NCBI GenBank assembly: GCA_020342155.1
Contig: CP070842.1
Coordinates: 1 to 57,278 of the forward strand
Source: Dehalococcoidales bacterium
Lineage (GTDB): Bacteria > Chloroflexota > Dehalococcoidia > Dehalococcoidales > Fen-1064
Reading direction: 5' to 3'
DNA length: 57,278 nucleotides
Below the pieces are notes generated by a model. The model saw nothing but the letters and a program-made list of their open reading frames with translations. It did no database searches and was not told the DNA's origin. Positions 39,979-48,454 of the stretch are shown here, piece by piece. The stretch's first letter is position 1. The number at the start of each line of letters is the position of its first letter. The translations under genes and the position numbers were made by a program.

Positions 39979-41250
39979 ATGAAGAGGACGCATGTTTCTG
40001 TACTGATGATAACTTTAGCCGTAGTGCTAGGCCTGACAGCCTGTACCCCCAATCTGGCAAGCGAGGTGTTAAGCTCGGAGAAGCAGAGGGTGACTTCTCC
40101 GGATGTGCCCGAGGCTGACCTGACACTTCTGGTTGATGGCAGTAGTGCCTTTACCTTCGACCTCTATCAGGCTCTCAGAGATGAGGAGGGTAATCTGTTC
40201 TACTCCCCATACAGCATCTCGCTGGCACTGGCGATGACGTACGCTGGTGCTCGTGGTGAGACAGAACAACAGATGGCAGATGCCCTCAATTTCCTGCTGG
40301 CACAAGAGGGACTTCACCCGGCGTTTAACAGCCTGGATATCCTGCTCGGCCAGCGCGGTGAGGGTGCCGAGGGCAAGGATGAGGAGGGCTTCCGGTTGAA
40401 CATCGTCAATGCCATCTGGGGCCAGAAGGACTACGAGTTCCTGGCCGAATTCCTCGACATCCTGGCTGAGAACTACGGCGCCGGGCTGAGAATACTCGAT
40501 TTTATCAATGAAACAGAGGAATCACGTGTCACCATTAACGACTGGGTCAGTGACCAGACGGAGGGACGTATCGAAGACCTGATTCCGCCGGGTGTGATTA
40601 CGGCACTGACACGGTTGGTCCTCACCAACGCTATCTACTTCAACGCAGCCTGGGAATATCCCTTCAATGAGGATGCTACCTACAACGGTCCTTTTTACCT
40701 GCTCGATGGGAGTGAAGTCACCGTACCGATGATGAGCCAGACGGAGTCATTCGGCTATACTGAAGGCGAAGGCCATCAGGCAGTTGAACTGCCATACGAT
40801 GGCCACGAGCTATCGATGGTAATCCTGCTCCCCGAAGAGGGACAGTTCGAGGCGTTCGAGGGCTCTCTGGATGCTGCTTTCGTGGATGCTATTATAGAAG
40901 ACCTGGGGTCAAGAGAGGTCGCCCTGACGATGCCCAAGTTCGAATTCGAGTCCGAATTTGGTCTCAAGCAGACTCTGACGGCGATGGGTATGCCGATTGC
41001 CTTTACAGACGCTGCGGACTTTTCCGGCATGACGGGCATACCAGACCTGCACATAGCAGAGGTCATCCACAAGGCATTTGTCTCTGTCGATGAGGCCGGT
41101 ACTGAAGCGGCTGCCGCCACCGCTGTGATTATGGATCTATCAGCAATGCCCGAAGTGGTTGAGATGACTCTTGACCATCCCTTTATCTTCCTGATTCGGG
41201 ATATCGAGACCGGTACAATACTGTTCGTCGGGCGTGTGGTGAACCCCTAG
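39979..41250 (+). CDS. Serpin-family protease inhibitor, predicted lipoprotein
   Basis: The 423-residue protein begins with a signal peptide and lipobox-like L-G-L-T-A-C. It shows serpin hallmarks: N-L-F-Y-S-P-Y-S-I-S near residue 74, T-N-A-I-Y-F-N-A-A-W, and L-P-Y-D-G-H. The reactive-loop hinge E-A-G-T-E-A-A-A-A-T begins at about residue 372, with H-P-F-I-F-L-I-R-D following. Counting 17 residues from the hinge Glu gives P1-P1' at about S388-A389 (L387-S388 adjacent), which suggests inhibition of elastase-like or subtilisin-like proteases. It is complete and probably anchored outside the cell. Confidence 0.9.
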   Translation: MKRTHVSVLMITLAVVLGLTACTPNLASEVLSSEKQRVTSPDVPEADLTLLVDGSSAFTFDLYQALRDEEGNLFYSPYSISLALAMTYAGARGETEQQMADALNFLLAQEGLHPAFNSLDILLGQRGEGAEGKDEEGFRLNIVNAIWGQKDYEFLAEFLDILAENYGAGLRILDFINETEESRVTINDWVSDQTEGRIEDLIPPGVITALTRLVLTNAIYFNAAWEYPFNEDATYNGPFYLLDGSEVTVPMMSQTESFGYTEGEGHQAVELPYDGHELSMVILLPEEGQFEAFEGSLDAAFVDAIIEDLGSREVALTMPKFEFESEFGLKQTLTAMGMPIAFTDAADFSGMTGIPDLHIAEVIHKAFVSVDEAGTEAAAATAVIMDLSAMPEVVEMTLDHPFIFLIRDIETGTILFVGRVVNP

Positions 41251-42527
41251 GCGATAATGCCTTTATCTTTGAACTGGGCAATATCCTCCCAGGTGTAGCC
41301 GTACTCGAGGAGGACTTCCTCGGTGTGTTGCCCGACCTCCGGAGCTGCCATTCTTATCGAGGCTGGAGTCTCACTGAGCATCACCGGGTTTGCCAGTACT
41401 TCGAGACGGCCGTGGGTGGGGTGGTCGTAGGCTACGAAGAAGTCATTAGCCCTGGCCTGGGGGTCGTTGATGACCTCACGCATACTTTGATGTACTGCAT
41501 ACGGGATTCCTTCGAGGAGCGGGCGCCATTCATCCAGTGTCTTACCTGCAAAGGCTTCATCCAGCATCGGGTAGAGGATGGCGTTATTTTCTTCTCTGGC
41601 CTCCCTCGAGTTGAACCTGGGGTCGTTCTCTAGGTCACCCCGTCCAATAGCCTGACAGAACTTGCCCCAGTAGCGGTCGGGTTGCAGGGCAACAAACACA
41701 ATAGTCCTGTTATCTTTGGTTTCGTACCGGCCCGCGAGCGGATTAGGGGCCTTGCTTCTATAGAAGGCCCTTGCCGGGGCAAGCCCTTCCTCGGCAGCAG
41801 CTACTACTTCGGGTGGAGGTTCGTCCCACCAGTCTTCGTGATCCAGTCCCGTAGCCAGGGCACCGGCAATGTCGAAGGAAAGCTGATACATTCCGGCATG
41901 GAGCAGGGCGACGTCTACTTCCTGGCCCTTCCCGGTCTTCTCACGCACATAGAGGGAGGTCATGATACCGTAAGCCAGGGCCAGTCCGGCAACATTGTCT
42001 CCGAAAGCCGGGCGGAAACCGGACTGTGGTAAGCCCGGCCGGGTAAACATGTAGGGGATACCCGACCTCGTCCAGTAGGCGGTGGCATCATAGGCCGGGG
42101 CATCCTTCTCGGGCCCCTTTTTACCAAAGCCGGTAAGGGCAGCATATATCAACTTGGGATTGAGCTTGTTTAGAGTCTCGTATTGCAGGTTATATCTCTC
42201 CAACTCGAACGGCCGTAGATTTGTCAGGAACACATCCGCAGTTTCCACGAATTTATAGATGACCTCCTGGCCTTCCTTCTGGGAAATGTCGACAGTAGCA
42301 CTTCTTTTATTACGATTGAAGTTCTCCCAGTTGTAGTTAATCTCCGATGGAGCACCGGCCCTACCAGTATCCTGACCGGCCTGGTAGACTCGCCAGGAAT
42401 CACCTGTTTTTGGGTTCTCGATATGCACAACATCCGCTCCGAAATCTGCCAGGTGTCGAGCAGCCACGGGTACGGCTGCCACCTGTGAAACATCAATAAC
42501 CTTAATACCATCCAGGGCACTAGACAT
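41247..42527 (-). CDS. Class III CoA-transferase (CaiB/BaiF family)
   Basis: The 426-residue enzyme transfers CoA between acyl groups. The start G-I-K-V-I-D-V-S-Q-V-A-A-V-P and A-D-F-G-A-D-V-V-H-I-E are typical. N-R-N-K-R-S-A-T-V-D follows, and the catalytic Asp is presumably in P-A-F-G-D-N-V-A-G. AGGAGA precedes the ATG. The stop overlaps the convergent serpin gene by four bases. A second member of the family is at 55750. The acyl group is unknown. Confidence 0.88.
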   Translation of the reverse strand: MSSALDGIKVIDVSQVAAVPVAARHLADFGADVVHIENPKTGDSWRVYQAGQDTGRAGAPSEINYNWENFNRNKRSATVDISQKEGQEVIYKFVETADVFLTNLRPFELERYNLQYETLNKLNPKLIYAALTGFGKKGPEKDAPAYDATAYWTRSGIPYMFTRPGLPQSGFRPAFGDNVAGLALAYGIMTSLYVREKTGKGQEVDVALLHAGMYQLSFDIAGALATGLDHEDWWDEPPPEVVAAAEEGLAPARAFYRSKAPNPLAGRYETKDNRTIVFVALQPDRYWGKFCQAIGRGDLENDPRFNSREAREENNAILYPMLDEAFAGKTLDEWRPLLEGIPYAVHQSMREVINDPQARANDFFVAYDHPTHGRLEVLANPVMLSETPASIRMAAPEVGQHTEEVLLEYGYTWEDIAQFKDKGIIA

Positions 42528-42623
42528 TTGCTTTCTCCTGATTCCGTACTTATTCTGGCTCTGAGTTTATCATCTAAACGTCGAGTGTGTAAAATGGGCG
42601 GGAGAGGGATGCCACAGGACTAC

Positions 42624-42706
42624 TTGACAATCTCAGCCTAAAGTGTCAATATCAGAATGTGGCGGGTAAGCAGACTTTATGAAGTAGACCCCGCCACAAA
42701 ATTCTG
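42624..42706. promoter_or_regulatory. Inverted repeats upstream of nfu
   Basis: TTGACA (42624-42629) and TGTCAA (42644-42649) form a 6-bp dyad around 14 bp. Next, TGTGGCGGG (42658-42666) pairs perfectly with CCCGCCACA (42690-42698), and CAGAA/TTCTG extends it outside. The hairpin lies just before the nfu ribosome-binding site (GGGAGG, 42721-42726), so it may be an RNA control element. Confidence 0.4.
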
Positions 42707-42732
42707 AAAGGTGTATCAGCGGGAGGTAGTCC

Positions 42733-42951
42733 ATGAACGAGCAAGTAGAGGCAGTTCTGAATGAGATAAGGCCTTCTTTGCAGGCTGATGGTGGTGATGT
42801 CGAGCTGGTGGGTGTCAATGACGGTATGGTCAGTCTGAGGCTGACCGGTGCCTGCGCCGGTTGTCCTATGTCTACGATGACCCTGAAAATGGGGATTGAG
42901 CGAATCCTGAAAGAGAAGTTACCCGAAGTCAAGGAAGTCGTAGCTGTATAA
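42733..42951 (+). CDS. NifU C-terminal domain (Nfu-type) iron-sulfur carrier
   Basis: The 72-residue protein is the Nfu domain alone, with a conserved start ([14 protein letters not shown]) and the cluster-binding C-A-G-C-P-M-S motif. Nfu homodimers bind a [4Fe-4S] cluster and deliver it to targets. A clear GGGAGG site precedes the ATG. Length is standard. No other isc or suf gene is adjacent. It contrasts with the NifU/IscU-like protein at 863, which has lost cysteines. Confidence 0.93.
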   Translation: MNEQVEAVLNEIRPSLQADGGDVELVGVNDGMVSLRLTGACAGCPMSTMTLKMGIERILKEKLPEVKEVVAV

Positions 42952-43023
42952 GTAAGGCTGAGTAAGCGGGCTTTATTCACCACCTTCGGAATAGAGGAGG
43001 GGTGGGTTCCAGGAACAGGTAGT

Positions 43024-43068
43024 AGGCTTCGTCTCTCTATGTTATATTGTTTCAGAGCGACGAAGCCT
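43024..43068. other. Large hairpin between nfu and hypB
   Basis: AGGCTTCGTC (43024-43033) and GACGAAGCCT (43059-43068) are perfect inverted repeats with a 25-base loop containing TTATATTG. It could be a weak terminator (cttctatttt follows) or a control element of hypB. Confidence 0.4.
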
Positions 43069-43134
43069 CTTCTATTTTGCAGCCTTTACTCGGTTAATCA
43101 ATCCTGGTTCGTGATAAGTATCGAGGTGGACTAG

Positions 43135-43785
43135 ATGGAAATCAAGGTGCTGAAGGATATTTTAGGTGCCAATGACCAGATGGCGCAGAACAATCAGCAG
43201 TTACTAGACAAGCACAATGTCTTCGCGGTGAATCTGATGGCGTCACCGGGTGCCGGTAAGACCAGCCTTGTCCTAGAGACAATCAAGGGATTAGGGGGCA
43301 AAGTCCGTACTGGCGTTATCGAAGGCGATATCAGTTCTAGCATCGACTCTAAGAAAATCGCTCAGGAGGGCGCACCGGTGGTGCAGATAAACACCGGTGG
43401 TGAGTGCCACCTCGATGCCAGCATGATTCGTAACGCATTGGACAATCTACCCCTAGCGGATATCGAGCTACTGCTCGTTGAGAATGTGGGTAATCTTGTC
43501 TGCCCGGCCGAGTTTAATCTCGGTGAGCACCGCAAGGTCGTGGTCTCCAGTGTCCCGGAAGGTGACGACAAGCCGATAAAGTACCCGGCGATATTCCTCA
43601 TTGCTAATGCAGTGGTGCTCAATAAGACCGACCTTTTACCATACGTTAAGTTTGATGCTGGTAAATTCTGTGAAGCGGTCAGGGGCGTGAACCGGAAGGT
43701 GGACATCTTCGAGGTCTCCTGCACGACCGGCGACGGAATCGACCGCTGGGTCTCCTGGCTCCTTGCTCAGATGGGGCGTAAGTAG
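43135..43785 (+). CDS. hypB: HypB-type nickel-insertion GTPase
   Basis: The 216-residue GTPase helps insert nickel in [NiFe]-hydrogenases or ureases. The P-loop is M-A-S-P-G-A-G-K-T-S, followed by V-I-E-G-D-I. The metal-site region is G-G-E-C-H-L-D-A, and N-K-T-D-L-L gives guanine specificity. The histidine-rich N-terminal stretch of some HypB proteins is missing, leaving a short N-terminus. GAGGT precedes the ATG. No hypA, hydrogenase or urease gene is in the window, though an HD-domain gene follows 11 bp later. Confidence 0.9.
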   Translation: MEIKVLKDILGANDQMAQNNQQLLDKHNVFAVNLMASPGAGKTSLVLETIKGLGGKVRTGVIEGDISSSIDSKKIAQEGAPVVQINTGGECHLDASMIRNALDNLPLADIELLLVENVGNLVCPAEFNLGEHRKVVVSSVPEGDDKPIKYPAIFLIANAVVLNKTDLLPYVKFDAGKFCEAVRGVNRKVDIFEVSCTTGDGIDRWVSWLLAQMGRK

Positions 43786-43796
43786 TTTCTCTGCTT

Positions 43797-44489
43797 ATGG
43801 ACAAGATTCGTCAGATAGAAGACTATGTAAGGTCAACAATGATCGGAGCGGTCGCCCACGATTTCAAGCACGTCGACCGTGTCCGGCAGTGGGCGCTGCT
43901 AATCGCCGAAGAAGAAGGTTTTGAAGACCTGGAGATAGTCGAAGTCGCCGCCTTGCTGCATGATATCGGCTCAGCGTCTGTGGATGAGAAAAGAGAAAGG
44001 GATAAGCACGGTCAGGTGGGGGCCGAAATAGCGGCAAAGTTCTTGAAAGAGAACTATAACTTAACTCAAGAGCAAATTGAACAGATTACATCGGCAATTC
44101 GACATCATTGCTCACCACCTTCGCTGGTGGCAGACCTTCTCAGGACCATCGGGGAAAAAGGCAGGTTATTAGCAATCATCCGTGATGCTGACACGATGGA
44201 TGCCATTGGTGCTGTCGGCCTGATGAGGGCGTTTACATCCAAGGCTGCCAAACTGGAATATGACCCTGAAAATTTCAAGGGTGATACCTGGGGACTGTCC
44301 GGGAGAGAATTTGACGAGAAGTTCGCTCAAGGGCTGGGGATAGGTGGTACTATTATTGACCAGATTAATTTCCAGATTAGCTATTACGACAATCTGAATA
44401 CGAAAGCAGCTAAGCGTATGGCGAAGCCCCTTATTGACTACATGAAGGAATACATTGTCCAGCTTGAACACGAAATAAATAATCGCTGA
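43797..44489 (+). CDS. HD-domain metal-dependent phosphohydrolase
   Basis: The 230-residue protein has H-D-F-K-H-V-D-R-V near residue 20 and the H-D signature as A-L-L-H-D-I-G near residue 56. The later H-x-H-C region (I-R-H-H-C-S) and D-A-D-T-M-D-A-I fit as well. This is the YedJ/YfbR-like HD family, acting on nucleotides or other phosphate esters. It starts 11 bp after hypB and may be co-transcribed. The substrate cannot be inferred. Confidence 0.85.
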   Translation: MDKIRQIEDYVRSTMIGAVAHDFKHVDRVRQWALLIAEEEGFEDLEIVEVAALLHDIGSASVDEKRERDKHGQVGAEIAAKFLKENYNLTQEQIEQITSAIRHHCSPPSLVADLLRTIGEKGRLLAIIRDADTMDAIGAVGLMRAFTSKAAKLEYDPENFKGDTWGLSGREFDEKFAQGLGIGGTIIDQINFQISYYDNLNTKAAKRMAKPLIDYMKEYIVQLEHEINNR

Positions 44490-44492
44490 GAG

Positions 44493-45020
44493 GTGCGAGA
44501 AAGAGTGCCTGCGGACGAACTCTACGAAGAGAACCTGCCCTTTCCCCTTGCAACGGTCGCCACGTTGGTAATACTCTTGGTTGCCCTGCTGATGCTCATC
44601 CTGTTTATCCTGCAGCTGAGTTCCGGCCCGCTTGGTAGCCGCCCCGCCCCGGACTGGTTCTATCTGTTAATGTTTATTTTCATGTCGGCCATTACCTTTC
44701 TGGTGGCTAATTTCAGGACCCTTGCCATCAGGATAACCAACCAATCCGTAACGGTGGCTTACGGCCTGATAAGGAAGACCATTCTCTGGGGTGATATCGA
44801 GGAGGGTTTTCTTGATAGCTCTTCGCCGTTGGGTTACGGGGGTTGGGGAGCCCGTATTGCCCGGGTCGAAGGCCGGTGGCGGCTTGCCTTCAATGTAATC
44901 GGTGCTTCCAAGGTGGTACTGCGGCTACGAAAGGGTAGAGCCCGTGAGTTCATGTTTTCCACGAAAAACCCGGAGCAGGTACTGGCAATTATTGCCCAGG
45001 AAACGGAGGGAACCGATTAA
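44493..45020 (+). CDS. Uncharacterised membrane protein with two membrane segments and a beta-rich tail
   Basis: GTG 44493 follows the HD-gene stop by 3 bp; GTG 44505 is another possible start. Two hydrophobic segments (about residues 20-42 and 54-72) precede a ~100-residue cytoplasmic tail. The tail, with I-R-I-T-N-Q-S-V-T-V-A-Y-G-L-I-R-K, resembles bacterial PH-like domains. I do not recognise the family with certainty. The gene is probably co-transcribed with the HD protein. Confidence 0.5.
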   Translation: MRERVPADELYEENLPFPLATVATLVILLVALLMLILFILQLSSGPLGSRPAPDWFYLLMFIFMSAITFLVANFRTLAIRITNQSVTVAYGLIRKTILWGDIEEGFLDSSSPLGYGGWGARIARVEGRWRLAFNVIGASKVVLRLRKGRAREFMFSTKNPEQVLAIIAQETEGTD

Positions 45021-45047
45021 AGGTTTTCTCGACCTGAACTACTGGTA

Positions 45048-45632
45048 CTAGGGCACGCCGAACAGGCTAAAGACGACAACTACGATTATACTGGCGAGCA
45101 GAGTACCGGCAGCTACCTGGGCAGGTGAATGTAGCCTCAATGTCAGTCTTGCCCAGGCCACCATCAGGACCAGCATTATGGCAGTAGCGGCTATCCAGCC
45201 GTAAAAAATTATCAGTATTGTCGCCAGTGCTGCTATGAAGGCAGCGTGCAGGCTTATCTTCCACACCAGATTGATACCCGTGAATAAGACCGCACCGAAC
45301 AATCCTCCAGCGAATGCTGCCTCCAGCGTTAGCGGTGCCCGCGAATAGTGCAGGATGAGATAGCCAACCGCGGCGCATAGAATCGAAAGCAGATAGATGA
45401 CGGTTCTTTGCCGGCGGGAGGCAGTAAGTACGCTGTCAAGCCAACCTTTTTTTACCAGATAGACCACAATCGTCAGGACTGGTAGTACACTAATGGCCGC
45501 CAGTATCAACGACCATTTCAGGGCATCAGCTACTCCGGACGTGGACTCAAAGGTCAATATCAGGATTGCTGTCAGGCTAACCAGGAAGGGGTTGAGGGTA
45601 TTGGAGGTCAAGGTGGCGATTCGGTGTCTCAT
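45048..45632 (-). CDS. PAP2-like membrane phosphatase
   Basis: Reading from ATG 45632 gives 194 residues with about six membrane segments. Late motifs K-I-S-L-H-A-A-F (compare S-G-H) and R-L-T-L-R-L-H-S-P-A-Q-V (compare S-R-x-Y-x-G-x-H-W) fit the type 2 phosphatidic acid phosphatase family, though the first Arg motif is not obvious. Such enzymes recycle lipid phosphates. It lies alone between convergent and divergent neighbours. Confidence 0.7.
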   Translation of the reverse strand: MRHRIATLTSNTLNPFLVSLTAILILTFESTSGVADALKWSLILAAISVLPVLTIVVYLVKKGWLDSVLTASRRQRTVIYLLSILCAAVGYLILHYSRAPLTLEAAFAGGLFGAVLFTGINLVWKISLHAAFIAALATILIIFYGWIAATAIMLVLMVAWARLTLRLHSPAQVAAGTLLASIIVVVVFSLFGVP

Positions 45633-45688
45633 GCTATCTCGATTGTAGCGGAAATGCATTGGATAGTCTACTTAATCTCCGGGTTTGC

Positions 45689-45717
45689 TTGATTTTACGC
45701 TACGCCCCCACTATTAT
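45689..45717 (+). promoter_or_regulatory. Promoter for a probable leaderless ABC-transporter transcript
   Basis: TTGATT (45689-45694) and TATTAT (45712-45717) are 17 bp apart. The expected start is at about 45724, only about two bases before ATG 45726, and no Shine-Dalgarno is visible. The mRNA would therefore be leaderless or nearly so. Confidence 0.55.
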
Positions 45718-45725
45718 GGTCATCA

Positions 45726-46478
45726 ATGGTGACATCAGATTCCAACCAGGTTGCGGTCGACGTCAACGAGGTGACCTTCCGGTACGGTAACATCAGGGCA
45801 CTTGATGCATTATCGCTGGAGATTCCTGCGGGTATCAGCTTCGGACTGCTCGGCCCTAACGGGGCGGGAAAAACAACCCTCATCCGTTTGCTGGTAGGCC
45901 TGCTCAAGCCCAAGAGTGGCAGTGTCCGGGTGCTGGAGGAGGCCCCTTCGCGGCGGATGGCCAATCGCGTCGGCTATATGCCACAGCTACACTCCCTCTA
46001 TACCGAGCTGTCTGTCCGGCAGAATGTCGACTTCTTCGCCAAGATTAATCGGCTGAGCGATGGGGCTGAGCGTGCCCGGCAGGTGGAGGAAACCATCCGG
46101 CTGATTGACCTCTGGTCGCGCCGCAACGATTCCGTGGTCAAATTGAGCGGTGGGATGAGGCAGAGGGTGAGCCTGGCCTGTGCCATCGTCCATAATCCCC
46201 CACTGCTCCTACTCGACGAGCCAACGGTCGGCCTTGACCCGGAGCTAAGGGTCACCTTCTGGGAGCACTTTGCCAACCTCAACAAGCAGGGGGTAACTAT
46301 CGTCGTTTCCAGCCACACCATGGACGACGCCGCCCACTGCGACCGCCTTGCCTTTATGCGTGATGGCCGGGTGATTGCCCAGGGCAGCCCCGATGAGCTG
46401 CGGAGCAATACCAGACAGGATACCCTGGAAGATGCCTTTTTGTATTATGTGCGGAGTGGGGGTGAACATGCTGCCTAG
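45726..46478 (+). CDS. ABC transporter ATP-binding protein (CcmA-like/ABC-2 drug or polymer exporter)
   Basis: The 250-residue ATPase has Walker A (G-P-N-G-A-G-K-T-T) near residue 45. The signature K-L-S-G-G-M-R-Q-R is near residue 139, Walker B is L-L-L-L-D-E-P-T-V-G-L-D, and the switch is V-S-S-H-T. The ABC-2 permease gene overlaps its end by 11 bp. This pair resembles exporters of drugs, lipids or polymers; the substrate is unknown. A strong promoter lies immediately before the start. Confidence 0.92.
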   Translation: MVTSDSNQVAVDVNEVTFRYGNIRALDALSLEIPAGISFGLLGPNGAGKTTLIRLLVGLLKPKSGSVRVLEEAPSRRMANRVGYMPQLHSLYTELSVRQNVDFFAKINRLSDGAERARQVEETIRLIDLWSRRNDSVVKLSGGMRQRVSLACAIVHNPPLLLLDEPTVGLDPELRVTFWEHFANLNKQGVTIVVSSHTMDDAAHCDRLAFMRDGRVIAQGSPDELRSNTRQDTLEDAFLYYVRSGGEHAA

Positions 46479-47205
46479 GTATGCCCTGACGATTGCCGGT
46501 CGTGTTATCCGCCAGCTAATTCGAGACCGCCGCACGATAGTGTTGATTGTGGCCGTACCGATGGTAGTGATGACCCTCATCGGCTTGAGTTTTCCCGAAG
46601 GGATAGTGCTCGACCGTATTGCCCCGGCTCTGCTGGCGACGATGGTGCTCTTTTTCAGCTTTCTCCTCACCGGCATCAGTTTCCTCAGGGAACGCTCTCA
46701 GGGTACGATGGAGCGTCTGATGGCGTCACCGGTCTCGCGTCCGGACGTGGTCCTCGGCTACCTGTTAGGCTTCTTCCTCTTTGCCCTGGCGCAGACGCTG
46801 ATTATCCTGCTGTTCACCATCTACGTTCTGGATGTCAATTATTCTGGAGACCTGTGGCAGATATTCGTCTTTCAGATTATTATCATAGCCGGTGCGGTTA
46901 ACCTCGGCATCTTTATATCTACCTTCGCCCGCAACGAGTTCCAGATGGTGCAGTTCATTCCGCTCATCCTATTCCCGCAGGTATTCCTCTGCGGCGTCAT
47001 CTGGCCGGTGGAGCAGATGCCCGAATATCTACAGTGGATAGGCAGGTTTCTCCCGCTGAAATATGGGGTTGATGGTTTGAGGGGTATCATGCTGACCGGG
47101 GAGAGCCTGGTTGACGTTGGCTTCGAGTTGCTGGTGCTGGTGGGCTTTACCGTGGCAACCTCGGTTCTGGCGACGCTTACACTGAGGAGGGGGGTGGGAG
47201 GCTGA
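46468..47205 (+). CDS. ABC-2 type permease
   Basis: The start at ATG 46468 (245 residues) overlaps the ATPase gene by 11 bp. Five or six membrane segments are visible. The core segment F-L-R-E-R-S-Q-G-T-M-E-R-L near residue 75 is typical of ABC-2 permeases, and the later Q-V-F-L-C-G-V-I-W-P-V-E loop is the ABC-2 signature. It forms the channel for the adjacent ATPase. No regulatory gene is adjacent. Confidence 0.9.
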   Translation: MLPRYALTIAGRVIRQLIRDRRTIVLIVAVPMVVMTLIGLSFPEGIVLDRIAPALLATMVLFFSFLLTGISFLRERSQGTMERLMASPVSRPDVVLGYLLGFFLFALAQTLIILLFTIYVLDVNYSGDLWQIFVFQIIIIAGAVNLGIFISTFARNEFQMVQFIPLILFPQVFLCGVIWPVEQMPEYLQWIGRFLPLKYGVDGLRGIMLTGESLVDVGFELLVLVGFTVATSVLATLTLRRGVGG

Positions 47206-47245
47206 AGAATTACATCCAAAAATCCCAATCATAGACTCCATTTTG

Positions 47246-47254
47246 TGGTAGAAT
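47246..47254 (+). promoter_or_regulatory. Possible extended -10 promoter of the sugar nucleotidyltransferase gene
   Basis: TGGTAGAAT combines a TG dinucleotide with the -10 hexamer TAGAAT. No -35 is recognisable at the usual distance, consistent with an extended -10 type. ATG 47291 is about 30 bases downstream of the expected start. Confidence 0.35.
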
Positions 47255-47290
47255 CTAGCCAGATGCTGAAAAAGGGGAAAATGGCTTCCG

Positions 47291-48322
47291 ATGCAGGCAG
47301 TAATCCTGGTGGGCGGGCAGGCAACAAGACTCCGACCCCTTACCATTAACACACCCAAGTCAATGGTACCGGTGCTCAACCGGCCGTTCCTGGAGTATGT
47401 CATTCAGAACCTCAGCCGGCACGGGGTAACAGAAATTATCCTGGCGCGGCACCACCTGGCCGGACCGATTGAGAGTTACCTCGGCGATGGCAGCCGCTTT
47501 GGGGTCGGGATTCGCTATGTGATTGAGGAGGAAGCGCGGGGTACTGCCGGGGCGATAAAGAACGTCGAGAAGTACCTGGACGGTACTTTCCTCGCCCTGA
47601 ATGGCGATATATTCTCCGACCTTGACATAACGGAGATAGTCAGGTTTCACACAGAGCAAAACGCCAGGGCAACAATTGCTCTTGTCCCCGTGGAAGACCC
47701 CTCTGCCTATGGGCTGATTGAGACTGACCTTACCGGCCGGGTACGTCGATTCCTGGAGAAACCCGACCCGGGTGAGATTACCACCAACCTGATAAACGCC
47801 GGTACCTATGTCCTTGAGCCGGAGGTGCTGGCACAGATACCTCCGGATGTACAGGTCAGCATCGAACGGGAGACGTACCCATTGTTGGTGAGCAGCGGTC
47901 AACCCGTTTATGCCTTCTCCTTTGCCGGCTACTGGATGGATGTGGGCACGTCAGAAAAGTACCTGCAGCTTCACCGTGACCTACTCAGTGGTAAGAGTAC
48001 CTGGTATACACCGGGGACGGATGAAGAGGTGCTTATTGGGGAGGGATGCAGCATTGACCCCACAGCACAGATAACGGGTCCGGTGGTCATCGGGGCCGGG
48101 TGCACAGTCGGGGAGGGTAGTATCGTTGAGGACTCGGTCATCTGGCATGATGTCCTGCTAGGGAGCCGAGTGAGAGTGCAGTCGTCAGTAATAGCTGATA
48201 ATTGCACGCTCAATGATGGCAGTATTGTTGAGGGTACGGCTCTCGGTGACCACGTAATGGTCGTTGCCGGTGGCAGGGTGGAGCCGGGCAGTACGGTTGA
48301 ACCGGGGGAAAGGGTCGGGTAG
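47291..48322 (+). CDS. Sugar-1-phosphate nucleotidyltransferase with hexapeptide repeats
   Basis: The 343-residue enzyme starts V-I-L-V-G-G-Q-A-T-R-L-R-P-L-T, the NTP-transferase P-loop, with K-S-M-V-P-V-L-N-R-P-F-L near residue 22 and L-N-G-D near residue 100. From about residue 250, repeats such as I-x-x-x-A-x-I, G-P-V-V-I-G and G-x-x-V form a left-handed beta-helix. This arrangement matches mannose-1-phosphate guanylyltransferase and glucose-1-phosphate thymidylyl/uridylyltransferase relatives. Product identity is uncertain. Confidence 0.85.
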   Translation: MQAVILVGGQATRLRPLTINTPKSMVPVLNRPFLEYVIQNLSRHGVTEIILARHHLAGPIESYLGDGSRFGVGIRYVIEEEARGTAGAIKNVEKYLDGTFLALNGDIFSDLDITEIVRFHTEQNARATIALVPVEDPSAYGLIETDLTGRVRRFLEKPDPGEITTNLINAGTYVLEPEVLAQIPPDVQVSIERETYPLLVSSGQPVYAFSFAGYWMDVGTSEKYLQLHRDLLSGKSTWYTPGTDEEVLIGEGCSIDPTAQITGPVVIGAGCTVGEGSIVEDSVIWHDVLLGSRVRVQSSVIADNCTLNDGSIVEGTALGDHVMVVAGGRVEPGSTVEPGERVG

Positions 48323-48378
48323 GGGTGGACATATAACCCGCCGATTTCAACCTTTATCTTCCTGCTCTTTCAAGGAGT

Positions 48379-48406
48379 TTGTACTTTTCTCTCTTTGTTA
48401 TATACT
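48379..48406 (+). promoter_or_regulatory. Possible promoter of purA
   Basis: TATACT (48401-48406) is a good -10. TTGTAC (48379-48384) is a partial -35 at 16 bp. ATG 48455 follows about 45 bases after, with GGAGGTGG near 48443-48450. Confidence 0.4.
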
Positions 48407-48454
48407 ATCAATCGGCTGGTGTTCCTTTCGCGAATGTGAATCTGGAGGTGGACA

